The notes under the pieces are model-generated. The model was given only the letters and a program-made list of their open reading frames with translations. It was not told the DNA's origin and searched no databases. Shown here one piece after another: positions 25,665-34,606 of a DNA stretch of 54,135 nucleotides. The DNA is from Neoroseomonas soli (lineage in GTDB: Bacteria; Pseudomonadota; Alphaproteobacteria; Acetobacterales; Acetobacteraceae), in the NCBI RefSeq assembly GCF_018129065.1, contig NZ_JAAEDM010000024.1:1-54135 (forward strand), given 5' to 3'. Within the stretch, counting starts at the first letter, position 1. The number at the start of each line of letters is the position of its first letter. The position numbers and the translations under genes are program-made.

Positions 25665-27080
25665 ATGACGAAGCAGATTCGGCTCAACGCATTCGACATG
25701 AACTGCGTCGGCCATCAGTCGCCGGGGCTGTGGCGGCACCCGCGGGACACGTCCTCGAACTACACCTCGCTCGCCTACTGGACGGATCTGGCGCGGACCC
25801 TGGAGCGCGGGAAGTTCGACGGCATCTTCCTCGCGGATGTCATGGGCGTCTACGATGTCTACGGGTCCAGCCCGGATGCGGCGCTGCGCAATGGTGTGCA
25901 GGTGCCGGTGAACGATCCGACGCTGATCATTCCCGCGATGGCGGCTGTGACCGAGCATCTCGGCTTCGGCGTCACCTGCACCCTTTCCTACGAGCCGCCG
26001 TATCCATTCGCTCGCCGCATGTCGACGCTGGACCATCTGACCAACGGGCGCATCGGGTGGAACATCGTCACCGGCTATCTCGACAGCGCCGCCAAAGCCA
26101 TGGGCCAGGCGCGGCAGGTCGCGCACGACACGCGCTACGAGATCGCCGAGGAATACATGGAGGTCGTCTACAAGCTCTGGGAAGGCAGCTGGGAGGATGA
26201 CGCCGTGCGGCGGGACCGCGCCTCCGGCATCTACACGGATCCTTCGAAGGTCCACCGCGTCGCGCATCACGGCACATACTTCGACGTCGAGGGCATCCAC
26301 CTCTCGGAGCCGTCGCCGCAGCGAACGCCGGTGCTCTACCAGGCGGGCTCGTCCTCCAAGGGCCAGGCCTTCGCGGCCGGGCATTCCGAATGCGTCTTCG
26401 TGGGCGCGCCATCCCGGCAGATCGTGGGGCCCACCATAGCGCGGCTGCGCAAGCAGGTGGCGGCCCAGGGGCGCGATCCCGCCGATGTCCTCGTCTTCGG
26501 CATGATGACGGTGATCGTCGGCGAAACCGACGAGGCCGCGCTGCGCCGGCTGGAGGACTACAAGTCCTATGTCAGCCACGAGGGCGCCCTCGTCCTCATG
26601 TCCGGCTGGACCGGGATCGACTTCTCCGGCTGCAAGTCCGAGGACGTGGTTCGCCACATCCGGAACGACGCGGTCCATTCGGCGATCGACCGCTTCACCA
26701 TCGCGGACCCTGACCGGATCTGGACGGTCGGCGAGGTGGCGGACTTCATCGGCATCGGCGGGGCCAGCCCGGTCATCGTCGGCTCCCCGGGGCGCGTGGC
26801 TGACGAGCTCGAAGCCTGGATCCGCGAGACCGATCTCGATGGCTTCAATCTGACGTATCAGGTCATGCCGGAGACCTTCGTCGATTTCGTCGATCTCGTC
26901 GTGCCGGAGCTCCAGCGGCGCGGGATCTACAAGCGCGACTATTCACCCGGCTCGCTGCGCGAGAAGCTGTTCGGCTCGGGCCCGAGGTTGCGCGCGCCGC
27001 ACCCGGCCGCACGCTATCGCCGCGGCGCGGAAGCGGTCACGGGGGACATCCTCCCTGAGCCGGTTGCGGCACTGCGGTAG
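25665..27080 (+). CDS. LLM-class FMN-dependent monooxygenase (NtaA/SnaA/DszA family)
   Basis: The 471-residue TIM-barrel enzyme belongs to the bacterial luciferase-like group that uses FMNH2 from a partner reductase. Family features are MNCVGHQSPGLWRHPRDTSS, WTDLARTLERGKFDGIFLAD, then FARRMSTLDHLTNGRIGWNI with the following VTGYLDSAAKAMG, PVLYQAGSSSKGQAFAAGHS, and the C-terminal GFNLTYQVMP. Relatives oxidise nitrilotriacetate/EDTA, dibenzothiophene sulfone, pristinamycin IIB and similar. A strong GGAGGAG site precedes ATG 25665. The flavin reductase at 29171 is its likely partner. The substrate is unknown; a sulfur- or nitrogen-containing organic compound is plausible. Confidence 0.93.
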   Translation: MTKQIRLNAFDMNCVGHQSPGLWRHPRDTSSNYTSLAYWTDLARTLERGKFDGIFLADVMGVYDVYGSSPDAALRNGVQVPVNDPTLIIPAMAAVTEHLGFGVTCTLSYEPPYPFARRMSTLDHLTNGRIGWNIVTGYLDSAAKAMGQARQVAHDTRYEIAEEYMEVVYKLWEGSWEDDAVRRDRASGIYTDPSKVHRVAHHGTYFDVEGIHLSEPSPQRTPVLYQAGSSSKGQAFAAGHSECVFVGAPSRQIVGPTIARLRKQVAAQGRDPADVLVFGMMTVIVGETDEAALRRLEDYKSYVSHEGALVLMSGWTGIDFSGCKSEDVVRHIRNDAVHSAIDRFTIADPDRIWTVGEVADFIGIGGASPVIVGSPGRVADELEAWIRETDLDGFNLTYQVMPETFVDFVDLVVPELQRRGIYKRDYSPGSLREKLFGSGPRLRAPHPAARYRRGAEAVTGDILPEPVAALR

Positions 27081-27112
27081 TCCAGGAAATAAAAGCCATC
27101 ATCGGAGGAAGA

Positions 27113-28336
27113 ATGTCGTTTTCACGTCGTAGCCTGATGGGTGCCGCGGCCGTGGCTTCGGGCTGGCCGGCCATGAGCCGCGCGCAGTCGGCGCGCCCGA
27201 AGATCAAGCTCGGGATCATCACCGACCTGTCGGGGCCGAACAAGGACAACAGCGAGCCCTCCATGGCCTGCTGCCGCCAGGCGATCCAGGATTTCGGCGC
27301 TGCGGAACGTGGCATCGACGTGGAAGTCCTCATCGCCGACCACCAGAACAAGGCCGACGTCGCATCCGGCATCGCGCGGCGGTGGTTCGACGAGGATGGC
27401 GTGGATTGCCTGGTGGACGTCTCCACCTCCACAACAGCGCTTGCCGTCAACAGCGTGGCGCGCGCCAAGAACAAGGTCATGCTGGTTGTCGGTGCCGCCA
27501 CGTCGGACTTGACGGGGGCGCAATGCAGTCCCAACACAATCCATTGGTCCTACGATACCTACATGCTTGCCAAGGCCTCGACGGCGGCGGTGATGGGGCA
27601 GAACGGGAGGAACTGGTTCTTTCTCGGTGCCGACTATGCCTTCGGGCACGCCATGGTGCGTGACGCCTCCGCTTTCGTGACCACCGGTGGCGGGCGTGTC
27701 TCCGGTCGCATCTTCTACCCGTTTCCCGCGACGACCGACTTCTCCGCCTATCTGCTGCAGGCGCAGTCTTCGGGGGCGCAGGTCCTGGCTCTCTCGCAGA
27801 CCGGCGCGGACACCTACAATACCATCAAGCAGATGCGCGAATTCGGCGTCGACCGCAGGATGCGGCCGGTGACGCTGCTGATGTACGCGACCGAGGTGCA
27901 TCGCCTCGGCCTCGATGCGATGAAGGGTGTTCTGCTGGTCGAGAGCTTCTATTGGGACGCCAATCAGCGGACGCGCGCCTTCATGGATCGAATCCGCTCC
28001 AAGACCGCGCACAATTGGCCGAGTTCGGCATCGGCGGGCGTTTACTCCGACACGCTGCACTACCTGAAGGCGGCCGCGGATATGGGCGTCGCCGCAGCGA
28101 AGGCCGACGGCGCGGCGACGGTGGCGCGCATGAAGGCGATGCCGACGGATGACGACGTGCACGGTGTCGGGCGCATCCGCCCCGACGGGCGCAAGATCCA
28201 CGACGCGTATCTGCTCGAGGTGAAGGCGCCGGCGGAAAGCCGTGGTGGGTGGGACCTGATGAAGGTTGCCGCCACCATTCCCGCGGAGGAGGCGTTCCGC
28301 CCTCTCGCGGGTGGTGGATGCGCGTTGGTTCCTTGA
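27113..28336 (+). CDS. Branched-chain amino-acid/amide-type ABC substrate-binding protein (LivK-like)
   Basis: The 407-residue periplasmic protein has a Tat-like signal (SRRSLMGAAAVASGWPAMSR) cut near AQS. The mature part fits the Peripla_BP_6 fold: IKLGIITDLSGPNKD at the start, VEVLIADHQNKADVA, ARAKNKVMLVVGAATSDLTG and NWFFLGADYAFGHAM. No permease or ATPase genes of the Liv type are near, so it either borrows a distant transporter or senses ligand. It has a GGAGGAAG ribosome site 33 bp after the monooxygenase, which points to cotranscription and a shared substrate. Confidence 0.92.
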   Translation: MSFSRRSLMGAAAVASGWPAMSRAQSARPKIKLGIITDLSGPNKDNSEPSMACCRQAIQDFGAAERGIDVEVLIADHQNKADVASGIARRWFDEDGVDCLVDVSTSTTALAVNSVARAKNKVMLVVGAATSDLTGAQCSPNTIHWSYDTYMLAKASTAAVMGQNGRNWFFLGADYAFGHAMVRDASAFVTTGGGRVSGRIFYPFPATTDFSAYLLQAQSSGAQVLALSQTGADTYNTIKQMREFGVDRRMRPVTLLMYATEVHRLGLDAMKGVLLVESFYWDANQRTRAFMDRIRSKTAHNWPSSASAGVYSDTLHYLKAAADMGVAAAKADGAATVARMKAMPTDDDVHGVGRIRPDGRKIHDAYLLEVKAPAESRGGWDLMKVAATIPAEEAFRPLAGGGCALVP

Positions 28337-28347
28337 AGGGAGTTGCG

Positions 28348-28372
28348 GAGGGTCGGCCGCCGGCCGGCCCTC
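28348..28372 (+). terminator. GC-rich hairpin after the LivK-like gene
   Basis: GAGGGTCGGCC and GGCCGGCCCTC pair with one mismatch around GCC, 12 bases after the binding-protein stop. There is no T-run, so it may attenuate rather than end transcription before the RibB-like gene. Confidence 0.35.
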
Positions 28373-28442
28373 TCGCATCGCCTCATGAGCGGCGCGCATG
28401 CAATACCGAATGACGCGCCGCGGATACCCGGAGGGGAGTGCC

Positions 28443-29174
28443 ATGCACGGCTATCCGAACTACGATGTGGTTGCTGCGCGTGACACGGCACATTGCGATG
28501 CAGGCGGATCATCCGACATTCCCCGCGAATTGGAATCGCGTCTGCTGGCGGGCCGCGCGGCCATCCTGGTGCGAAGCAATGCGCATGCGAGCGGGATTCA
28601 CGGTATTGCCTTCGCGGTCGCCGGGCTTGCCATGCCATCCCTCGCCAACTTCATGGCCACGCATTGCCGCGGGATCGTCTCCGCGACGCTGGATGCGGAG
28701 AGCGCCCTGCGACTGGGCCTCAGCCTCGGCGCGCGGCCGATCGACCGAGGCATTGGGCGAGGATTTCTCGTGTCAGTCGAGGCAGCATGCTGCGACGGGA
28801 CCGGGATCTCGGCGGCAGACCGAGCGCTCACGCTGCGCACGATCGGCGCCCCTGGCGTGAGCGCACCCGACCTCGTCACTCCGGGCCATATCATGCCGAT
28901 GCTGGTGCGGCCCGTTGCTGGCAACGACGCGCCGCTTCCGGACATCGCGCACATGATTGTTGAGCGGCTCCAGGATGGACGTCGCTTCCGTTCGGCCGCG
29001 TGGTGCGACATCCTCGACGAGGAAGGCTGCGCGGCATCGTCCGGGCATTGCCTGGCGCTGGCGGAGCGGAACGGCTTACCGGTGATCCGCTGGACGAGCA
29101 GCGGGCTCGTGTTCCCACTTGGCCCCACATCCGGCACGGTGCGAAGTGCAGCCTCCGGGGAGCACGCAGCATGA
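28443..29174 (+). CDS. Divergent RibB-like (3,4-dihydroxy-2-butanone 4-phosphate synthase) domain protein
   Basis: The 243-residue protein keeps several RibB landmarks: an early LLAGRAAILVRS strand, FMATHCRGIVSATLDAESAL with LRLGLSL, FLVSVEAACCDGTGISAADR and DLVTPGHIMPMLVRPV. True RibB makes the four-carbon unit of riboflavin from ribulose 5-phosphate. The acidic N-terminal metal loop (usually DDEDRENEGD) and the HTEA region are replaced, so catalysis is doubtful. ATG 28443 has GGAGGGGAG upstream; ATG 28398 is a weaker start. It overlaps the flavin reductase by four bases (ATGA). In this context it could support flavin supply or make a related product. Confidence 0.75.
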   Translation: MHGYPNYDVVAARDTAHCDAGGSSDIPRELESRLLAGRAAILVRSNAHASGIHGIAFAVAGLAMPSLANFMATHCRGIVSATLDAESALRLGLSLGARPIDRGIGRGFLVSVEAACCDGTGISAADRALTLRTIGAPGVSAPDLVTPGHIMPMLVRPVAGNDAPLPDIAHMIVERLQDGRRFRSAAWCDILDEEGCAASSGHCLALAERNGLPVIRWTSSGLVFPLGPTSGTVRSAASGEHAA

Positions 29175-29680
29175 GCGAAACGCAGTTCAAAGCGAGACCT
29201 CGGCTGGCTCCGTGCGACCCGGCGGCATTCCGCTCCCTGGCCGGTCATTGGGCGACCGGCGTTGCCGTGGTGACGACGATTGACGCGGAAGGCCGGCCGT
29301 TCGGGCTCACCATGAGCGCAGTAACGTCACTGTCACTCGATCCGCTCCAACTCATCATCTGCATCGATGCTCGTTCAACATCGCTGGAGCCGCTGATGGA
29401 GAGCCGGCGGTTCTGCGTCAATATCCTCGGCCAGGATCAGCGTGACATCGCGCTCCGCTTCGCTGGCCGCGGACCCGATAAGTTCGCGGGTATCGAGCAC
29501 CGCATCCTGGAATCGGGCCTGGCGCTCATCACCGGAGCGATCGGGTTCGCAGAGTGCCTGGTCTCCGCCGTCCACCCAGGGGGCGATCATCGCATCGTCG
29601 TTGGCGACGTGATCGGCGTCGAGGTACCCAGCGGCGAACCCCTGGTCCATTTTGGACGGCAGTTTTGGGAGTTGCGTTGA
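29171..29680 (+). CDS. NAD(P)H-dependent flavin reductase (flavin_reduct family)
   Basis: The 169-residue protein has a split-barrel flavin-binding fold: FRSLAGHWATGVAVVTTIDA, GLTMSAVTSLSLDPLQLIIC and RRFCVNILGQDQRDIALRFA are the conserved blocks of the HpaC/NtaB/DszD-like reductases. It should supply FMNH2 to the LLM-class monooxygenase encoded four genes earlier. ATG 29171 overlaps the stop of the RibB-like gene (ATGA), so translation is coupled. It ends the catabolic module; the following DNA is island-like. Confidence 0.92.
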   Translation: MSETQFKARPRLAPCDPAAFRSLAGHWATGVAVVTTIDAEGRPFGLTMSAVTSLSLDPLQLIICIDARSTSLEPLMESRRFCVNILGQDQRDIALRFAGRGPDKFAGIEHRILESGLALITGAIGFAECLVSAVHPGGDHRIVVGDVIGVEVPSGEPLVHFGRQFWELR

Positions 29681-29988
29681 CGGGCCGTTGCGCGCGAACT
29701 GCGCAAGAGCAGCGCCGCAGCTCGCGCGTGCGGCGAACTCACCGCCAGCGCGCCTGGTCAAGGCCAGCGAGGAACGCCAACGCATCCGCGACGCCTGCGC
29801 AGGGCTGCTCGAGACGATCGATGTCCATTCGCCGTGCTTCACCCAAGCGGGACCCGCCCAAGGTCACCGACCGAAGGTCTGCGCCCAACGTAGTCATTCA
29901 CTTCCGCTTGGCCTGATCCTGAAAGCCGCCGTCTGTTAGGTGCATTGAGATCATGCGGTTACGTTTGGCGGGGTCCGCAATCGACCTT
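29681..29988. other. 308-bp gap at the catabolic module/island junction
   Basis: An ORF at 29652-29939 has a central stretch with some coding character (LVKASEERQRIRDACAGLLE) but no recognised family and overlaps the reductase. No hairpin or tRNA remnant was found. The left boundary of the accessory region is probably near here. Confidence 0.35.
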
Positions 29989-31872
29989 TCAGGCGGCAAT
30001 AACCTCAATCTCGTCGTCGGTAAACCAGCCACGCTCGAGGAGGGCGGTGCTCGCCAGGCCGGGATTGTCGGAATAATAAACGATGGCGAGGCTCCCCTCG
30101 GCACGACTGCAGGTCACGTAGAAAAGGCGACGGGTGCGGTCGATGCTGGTGTCGTCGCCCGCTGCCTCATTTTCGAGGTCGGTCTTGGTCTTGTCCTTGG
30201 TCCCCATGAGCTTGCCGTAGCTGAACAGGAAGCCGCGCGCTTCGTCGTCGCTGATCACCACCATCACGCGCGGAAACTCGCGACCCTTCACACCCTGATG
30301 GGTATCGAACTGCGACACGCCGCGGACATAGCGATCATATTTCTCGATCTCGGGGAATGGCGCGTCGAGCGCCCGACGCCAAGCACCCGCTTCGGTGCTC
30401 GCGTCTTCCTCCAGCTCCGCAGCCGCCGCATCCGTAGGCACCTCGGGGACGAACGGTTGCAGCACGTCAGGAATGACGAACAGCTCGGTCGCCGCCACGT
30501 AGCGCAGTACGGCGCGCAGGGTCGGCGGGTTCTCGGCCAGCAGCAGCGACTTGAGCCCGTCGCACGCGGCCTTCGCGCGTGCCAGCTCCTCCTGCTGCTT
30601 CTCCCCGGCTGCCGCCAGCCGCTGCCGATCGAGCAGCGGCGAGGTCTGGCGGATCGCCGCCGCGATCGCGAAACGGTCGCCCGCCGCCAGCGCGATTGCG
30701 AGCGGGAGCAGCTCGCGGGTGAAGAAGCCGAGACCGCGGCCCGTGCCGTCGAGCAGCCCCGTACGCATCGGCTCATAGGCATAGAGCGGCCCGAAAAAAT
30801 GTTCGAACCCGAACCGGCGCGCAGACATCAGATGCTCGAGCGCGAGCGTCTTCACCCCGTTACGGCCGGGGAGCCAAGCCTCATCGCCGGTCAGCTCGGC
30901 CATTCTCGTCGCAGCGGCCGCTTCGACATCCCTCTTGTTGGCGACGGTCTCAGGCGCGAGGAAGAGCCGGACAGTCCCTTCGGGCGAGTCGCTGCGCGGC
31001 TGTTGCTCCTGTTTGTCATCATCGGCGCGGATCTTGTTGATGAGCGCGATCACACGCTTGGGGCAGCGATGGTTCATTGCCTTGCGCGGCCTCGCCCAGG
31101 CTTCGGGGATCGCCTCGGCGAGGCCGACCTTACCATCGGCGTAGATGCGCTGCATGGTGTCGCCGAATAGCCCCAGGCAGAACTGCGCCGGGAAAGCCGC
31201 CTGGACGTCGAGCAGCGCGTCCATGAGGCGCCTCGCGGTATCCTGGCTCTCGTCGATCAACAGGATCGGATAGCGGGCGATCAGGAGCCGGCGCAGGCCC
31301 GGCTTCGCGTTGAGGAACGCCGCGGTCATAGCGATAACCTCGGCGTGATTGAGCGAATCGCACGTGCGATTGTCTCCGGTCGGGCTGTAGATGAACCGCG
31401 GAATCTCGCGGAGACCTTCGCGGCGCCGGGTCTTGCTCTCGATCGACTGCGCACGCTCGAGCGCCGCCTTGCCCGCCCGGCCTTTCGCCTGCTTCTCCTC
31501 AAGCTCGGCAATCTCGGCGAGTAGGTTCGCGTCGAGCCACTTGCGGATGTCGGCGTCATAGCCGCCGATCAGCGACCAGGCGAAGGCGTGGATGGTAGAA
31601 ACGTCGACCCGCGGATCGAATTCGAGCCGCTGCACGATCTCGTCGCGGGCGGCCTTGGTATAGGTGATGATCGCGATCTTCTGGCCGGTCAGCGTTAGCC
31701 GGCGGCCCTGGCGCTCGCACAGGTCGCGTACTGACTGGACCAGAGACCGGGTCTTGCCCGAGCCGGCGCCGGCGTAGAGGAAGAAGCTGCGCGGCGCGGC
31801 GAGATCGAGGCATTCGCGAATGGTCTCGTCCGCCGCCGCATCAATCATATCGTCGGCGTTCTCGCCGGTCAT
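29989..31872 (-). CDS. gajB: UvrD/PcrA-like superfamily 1 helicase, GajB-like partner of an OLD nuclease
   Basis: The 627-residue protein has all main SF1A motifs: I YAGAGSGKT (34-41), Ia IITYTKAARDEI, II ILLIDESQD (203-211), III GLFGDTMQRIY, IV NHRCPKRVIALIN, V DTHQGVKGREFPRVMVV and VI RRLFYVTCSRA. It overlaps the upstream OLD-family gene by four bases (ATGA). Class 2 OLD nucleases are typically encoded beside such a helicase, and the pair is the Gabija anti-phage system. It is longer than the roughly 500-residue B. cereus GajB, so Gabija-like is the safe name. Confidence 0.85.
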   Translation of the reverse strand: MTGENADDMIDAAADETIRECLDLAAPRSFFLYAGAGSGKTRSLVQSVRDLCERQGRRLTLTGQKIAIITYTKAARDEIVQRLEFDPRVDVSTIHAFAWSLIGGYDADIRKWLDANLLAEIAELEEKQAKGRAGKAALERAQSIESKTRRREGLREIPRFIYSPTGDNRTCDSLNHAEVIAMTAAFLNAKPGLRRLLIARYPILLIDESQDTARRLMDALLDVQAAFPAQFCLGLFGDTMQRIYADGKVGLAEAIPEAWARPRKAMNHRCPKRVIALINKIRADDDKQEQQPRSDSPEGTVRLFLAPETVANKRDVEAAAATRMAELTGDEAWLPGRNGVKTLALEHLMSARRFGFEHFFGPLYAYEPMRTGLLDGTGRGLGFFTRELLPLAIALAAGDRFAIAAAIRQTSPLLDRQRLAAAGEKQQEELARAKAACDGLKSLLLAENPPTLRAVLRYVAATELFVIPDVLQPFVPEVPTDAAAAELEEDASTEAGAWRRALDAPFPEIEKYDRYVRGVSQFDTHQGVKGREFPRVMVVISDDEARGFLFSYGKLMGTKDKTKTDLENEAAGDDTSIDRTRRLFYVTCSRAEGSLAIVYYSDNPGLASTALLERGWFTDDEIEVIAA

Positions 31873-34190
31873 GCCGCCGCTCCCTCAATCGCCGGCAAGA
31901 TCTCGATCTGCTTCTTCTTGAGCCGCTCCTGCAGCCAGGTCAGCCCTTCCGCTATGTAGCGCGGCACCGTCAGGGTTTCGAACGTCTCGGCATCAAGCAC
32001 GTCAAGCGCGAACTCGGCCTTCTTGCCGGTCTTGAGGGCCTCGAACATCGCCGCGCCGACCGCGGCCGCGCCGCCGCCTGCCGCGATCGCGTCGCGGAAC
32101 TTGGCGACCAGCCCCGAGCCCGGAAGCGTGGCGAAGAAGGCGAGGTTGTCAAATGCGAGCGCATCCTCGAACGTGTAAGGATAGGCCGTCTCGCTCGCGG
32201 CGGCGCCCGGAAGCGTCACCTCGACCGGCAGCTGATAGGCGGCGCGCACCGCGAACAGCGGGTCGCCCGCGGGTTCGAGCGTTCGATCCGCCGGCGTCGC
32301 TCCCCATAGCGCGTCGACGTCGGCTTGCGCCGGCACCCATTGCCGCAGTGTCGTGTTGTTGGTGGTCTGCCCGGCACCCGGCGTGGGTAGCGCCGACGTG
32401 GTTGTGCCGGCCACTTGGCTGTCGAGATCGGTGATGATCAGCGTCAGCAGGCCGAGATGGTCGATCAGCGGGCGAAGGCGATGGGCATGGCTGCCGCCAA
32501 TCTCGAGCAGAGTGATGTAGCTCTTGCTGAGCGCCTCGAATTTGTGGCGGATGAAGTTCGGCACGATCATGCGTTCCGCGGGCCCTTCGACCAGGACGGC
32601 GGCATCCGCGAAGAACAGGTCGGCGTGTTGCGCGCGCAGGTAGCGCGTCACGAACCGGGCCGTCTCATTGCCCGCGCCGAACACCTCCGAGAGGTTGATC
32701 ACCGTAGAGACCGGTATCCGCGACACCATGCCGGCGGGCAGGCGCCGGAAGTAGCGCAGGCATTCGAACGATACCTCATGCGCGACATGGCTCGAATGCG
32801 TGCTGACAACGAGTTGAGTGCACCGCAGCTTGGTGCCTTTGAGGTCGGGATGGGCGCGAAGCACCTCATAGGCCTTGTTGATGAACACCTGCTGGACCTG
32901 CGCATGGAGGTGCGCCTCGGGCTCCTCGACGAGGACGAGGTGCAGCGGCTCGATCACGGCGGCGGGATTGGTGCTCGCGGCCTTGCCGACACGCATCCAC
33001 GAATCCCGGAAGCTCATCAGCCGGAAGATCATTGAGATGAGGTTCTGATAGCCGAGCCCATTGTTGTTCTCGGGCAGGCGCAGCACCGGCACCGCAGCTT
33101 CGCCCTCCGCCGGCGTCACGTCGACCACGAAGGTCACCGCCGAGGAGTGATTGAGGCCGTCGATCGCCTTGAGCCGTGTCGACACCTTCGGCTTGGGGTC
33201 AGTGACGCCGGGATAGCCCATGTCCTCGACTTCGCTGAACGCCGCTTCAAAGCTCTCGGTGAGCTTCTGATCGAACGCGTCCTGCGCCGCTTCGATCGCC
33301 TGCAACGCCCCCAAATCCTTGACGTCCGGTCCCTTGGTCGGATCGAGGTGCTTGGAATAATAGCTGCGCAGCTGATCGGAGAGCCGACTGCCGGGCGATC
33401 CGGCCGGCGCATCCTCGTCATCGTCGCGTGGCGCTTCCTCGCCGAACCCGCGCTGCGCCGGAATATCGTGGATGCGCACCAGCCCCTTTAGCGGTTCGCC
33501 CTCGAGGCTGAGCGAAGCGGCGGGCAGCGATTGCGGGCGCGCCTGGCCATTGAGCGGAGCCTGGAGCTGCGCGGGATCGAGGGTGAACGCGCGGATGGTG
33601 AAACTCTTGGCCAGCCGCCGGCTCAAGAAATCGACCAGCGTCGACGGCCATAGCGTGAGCTTGGGCTCGGGCATCTCCTGACCCTCGGCCGCCATCTTCT
33701 CGGCGTGCGTCTGCGTCGCGGCAGCGCGCAACGCCTCGGCATCGGCGACCGCGGCCAGGAAATCCTTGTAGAGGTCGCCGAGATTGGTCGGCTCGTAGCG
33801 GAGCCGCACCCCGAGCAGACCGCCTTCCCAATCGAGCGTCGGAATCAGGTCGCGAACGTGGTGCATCTCCCCGGCGTCCACGTCGAGCCAGAGATCGAGC
33901 GCGGGTAGCAGCGGCAGCCACGGCTGAAGCGTGAGTTCGACTACTTCATCGGCCCGCTTCGCATCGATCCAGCTCTGGCCGATCCGATCGATCGCCGGCC
34001 AATGACACAGCGTAACGTCATGAACCTCAAACGGGCAGCGCCGCGGTACGAGGAAACGCCGCAATGCGAGCATTGCCGAGCTTTTGCCGCTGTTGTTGGC
34101 GCCGACGAACAGAGTCTGCTTCTCAGCGAGGTCGATGCGTACCGATAGCAGCTTACGAAAGTTCGCAATCTCGACAAACTTGATAAGCAC
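31869..34190 (-). CDS. gajA: OLD-family ATPase/TOPRIM nuclease, GajA-like
   Basis: The 773-residue protein combines an SMC/ABC-type ATPase head with a TOPRIM nuclease. Walker A is GANNSGKSS (30-38), the signature-like NNGLGYQNLI is at about 376-385, Walker B is LVLVEEPEAHLH (418-429) and the H-loop is STHSSHV (463-469). TOPRIM residues are Glu535 (AAVLVEGPAE) and the DxD at 588-590 (ITDLDS). In Gabija, GajA cuts phage DNA when nucleotide levels fall and acts with GajB. It is longer than known GajA (about 580 residues), with inserts near 150-310. The start is GTG with GGAGAAC upstream, and a promoter candidate lies about 100 bp away. Confidence 0.85.
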   Translation of the reverse strand: MLIKFVEIANFRKLLSVRIDLAEKQTLFVGANNSGKSSAMLALRRFLVPRRCPFEVHDVTLCHWPAIDRIGQSWIDAKRADEVVELTLQPWLPLLPALDLWLDVDAGEMHHVRDLIPTLDWEGGLLGVRLRYEPTNLGDLYKDFLAAVADAEALRAAATQTHAEKMAAEGQEMPEPKLTLWPSTLVDFLSRRLAKSFTIRAFTLDPAQLQAPLNGQARPQSLPAASLSLEGEPLKGLVRIHDIPAQRGFGEEAPRDDDEDAPAGSPGSRLSDQLRSYYSKHLDPTKGPDVKDLGALQAIEAAQDAFDQKLTESFEAAFSEVEDMGYPGVTDPKPKVSTRLKAIDGLNHSSAVTFVVDVTPAEGEAAVPVLRLPENNNGLGYQNLISMIFRLMSFRDSWMRVGKAASTNPAAVIEPLHLVLVEEPEAHLHAQVQQVFINKAYEVLRAHPDLKGTKLRCTQLVVSTHSSHVAHEVSFECLRYFRRLPAGMVSRIPVSTVINLSEVFGAGNETARFVTRYLRAQHADLFFADAAVLVEGPAERMIVPNFIRHKFEALSKSYITLLEIGGSHAHRLRPLIDHLGLLTLIITDLDSQVAGTTTSALPTPGAGQTTNNTTLRQWVPAQADVDALWGATPADRTLEPAGDPLFAVRAAYQLPVEVTLPGAAASETAYPYTFEDALAFDNLAFFATLPGSGLVAKFRDAIAAGGGAAAVGAAMFEALKTGKKAEFALDVLDAETFETLTVPRYIAEGLTWLQERLKKKQIEILPAIEGAAA

Positions 34191-34289
34191 GTTGTTCTCC
34201 CGGAGCAGGCACCTTGATTACTTCAGCCCCTCCGCATGCTTGCCGCGCAATGACGATTAAAATTGATTAGAGGGCTGCTTCTAGCCGAG

Positions 34290-34317
34290 AATTTAGACGG
34301 TTGTTCCAAATGGTCAA
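34290..34317 (-). promoter_or_regulatory. Sigma-70-type promoter candidate for the gajAB pair
   Basis: On the minus strand TTGACC (34312-34317) and TAAATT (34290-34295) are separated by 16 bases. They stand about 100 bp ahead of the GTG of the OLD-family gene in an AT-richer stretch of island DNA. Confidence 0.55.
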
Positions 34318-34460
34318 TTGCTTGGCGCCCGCCTGGCCTTCTGCCCAAGGTCCGCTAAGCCGAGCATAATTCCTGAAACCGGTATGGCAGGAGACGGCCA
34401 AGAGCCGCGGAGCCTGCCGGGACCAGTTCACTATCACCAGTCCTGGTATAGGCTCGCTGC

Positions 34461-34556
34461 ATGAGCCAGACTCAATCCCTCTCCGCCCTCATCTGGTCCG
34501 TCGCCGACCTCCTCCGCGGTGACTACAAGCCCTCCGAATATGACCTGACCCCCTAG
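34461..34556 (+). pseudogene. hsdM: 5' end of a type I restriction methylase gene, cut by an IS element
   Basis: From ATG 34461 the frame reads MSQTQSLSALIWSVADLLRG then DYKPSEY, the characteristic N-terminus of HsdM, where GRVILPFTVLRRLD would normally follow. Similarity stops at 34542, where the left end of the IS3-family element begins; the frame then ends at TAG 34554-34556. HsdM is normally about 500 residues, so more than 90% of the gene is missing. The HsdR interior begins directly at the other IS end. Confidence 0.85.
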
Positions 34557-34606
34557 AAGCGGTCCGCCGGAAATGTAGTCCGGCGGCAGTGATGGGAGGT
34601 TCGGGA

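Noticed and set aside
24150-26678. 842-residue minus-strand ORF antisense to the MFS and monooxygenase genes
   Set aside because: Low-complexity Arg/His/Gln-rich translation; the plus strand carries well-recognised proteins with ribosome sites.
29652-29939. 95-residue ORF after the flavin reductase
   Set aside because: It overlaps the reductase end, has no clear ribosome site or family, and its frame ends at random in the island junction.
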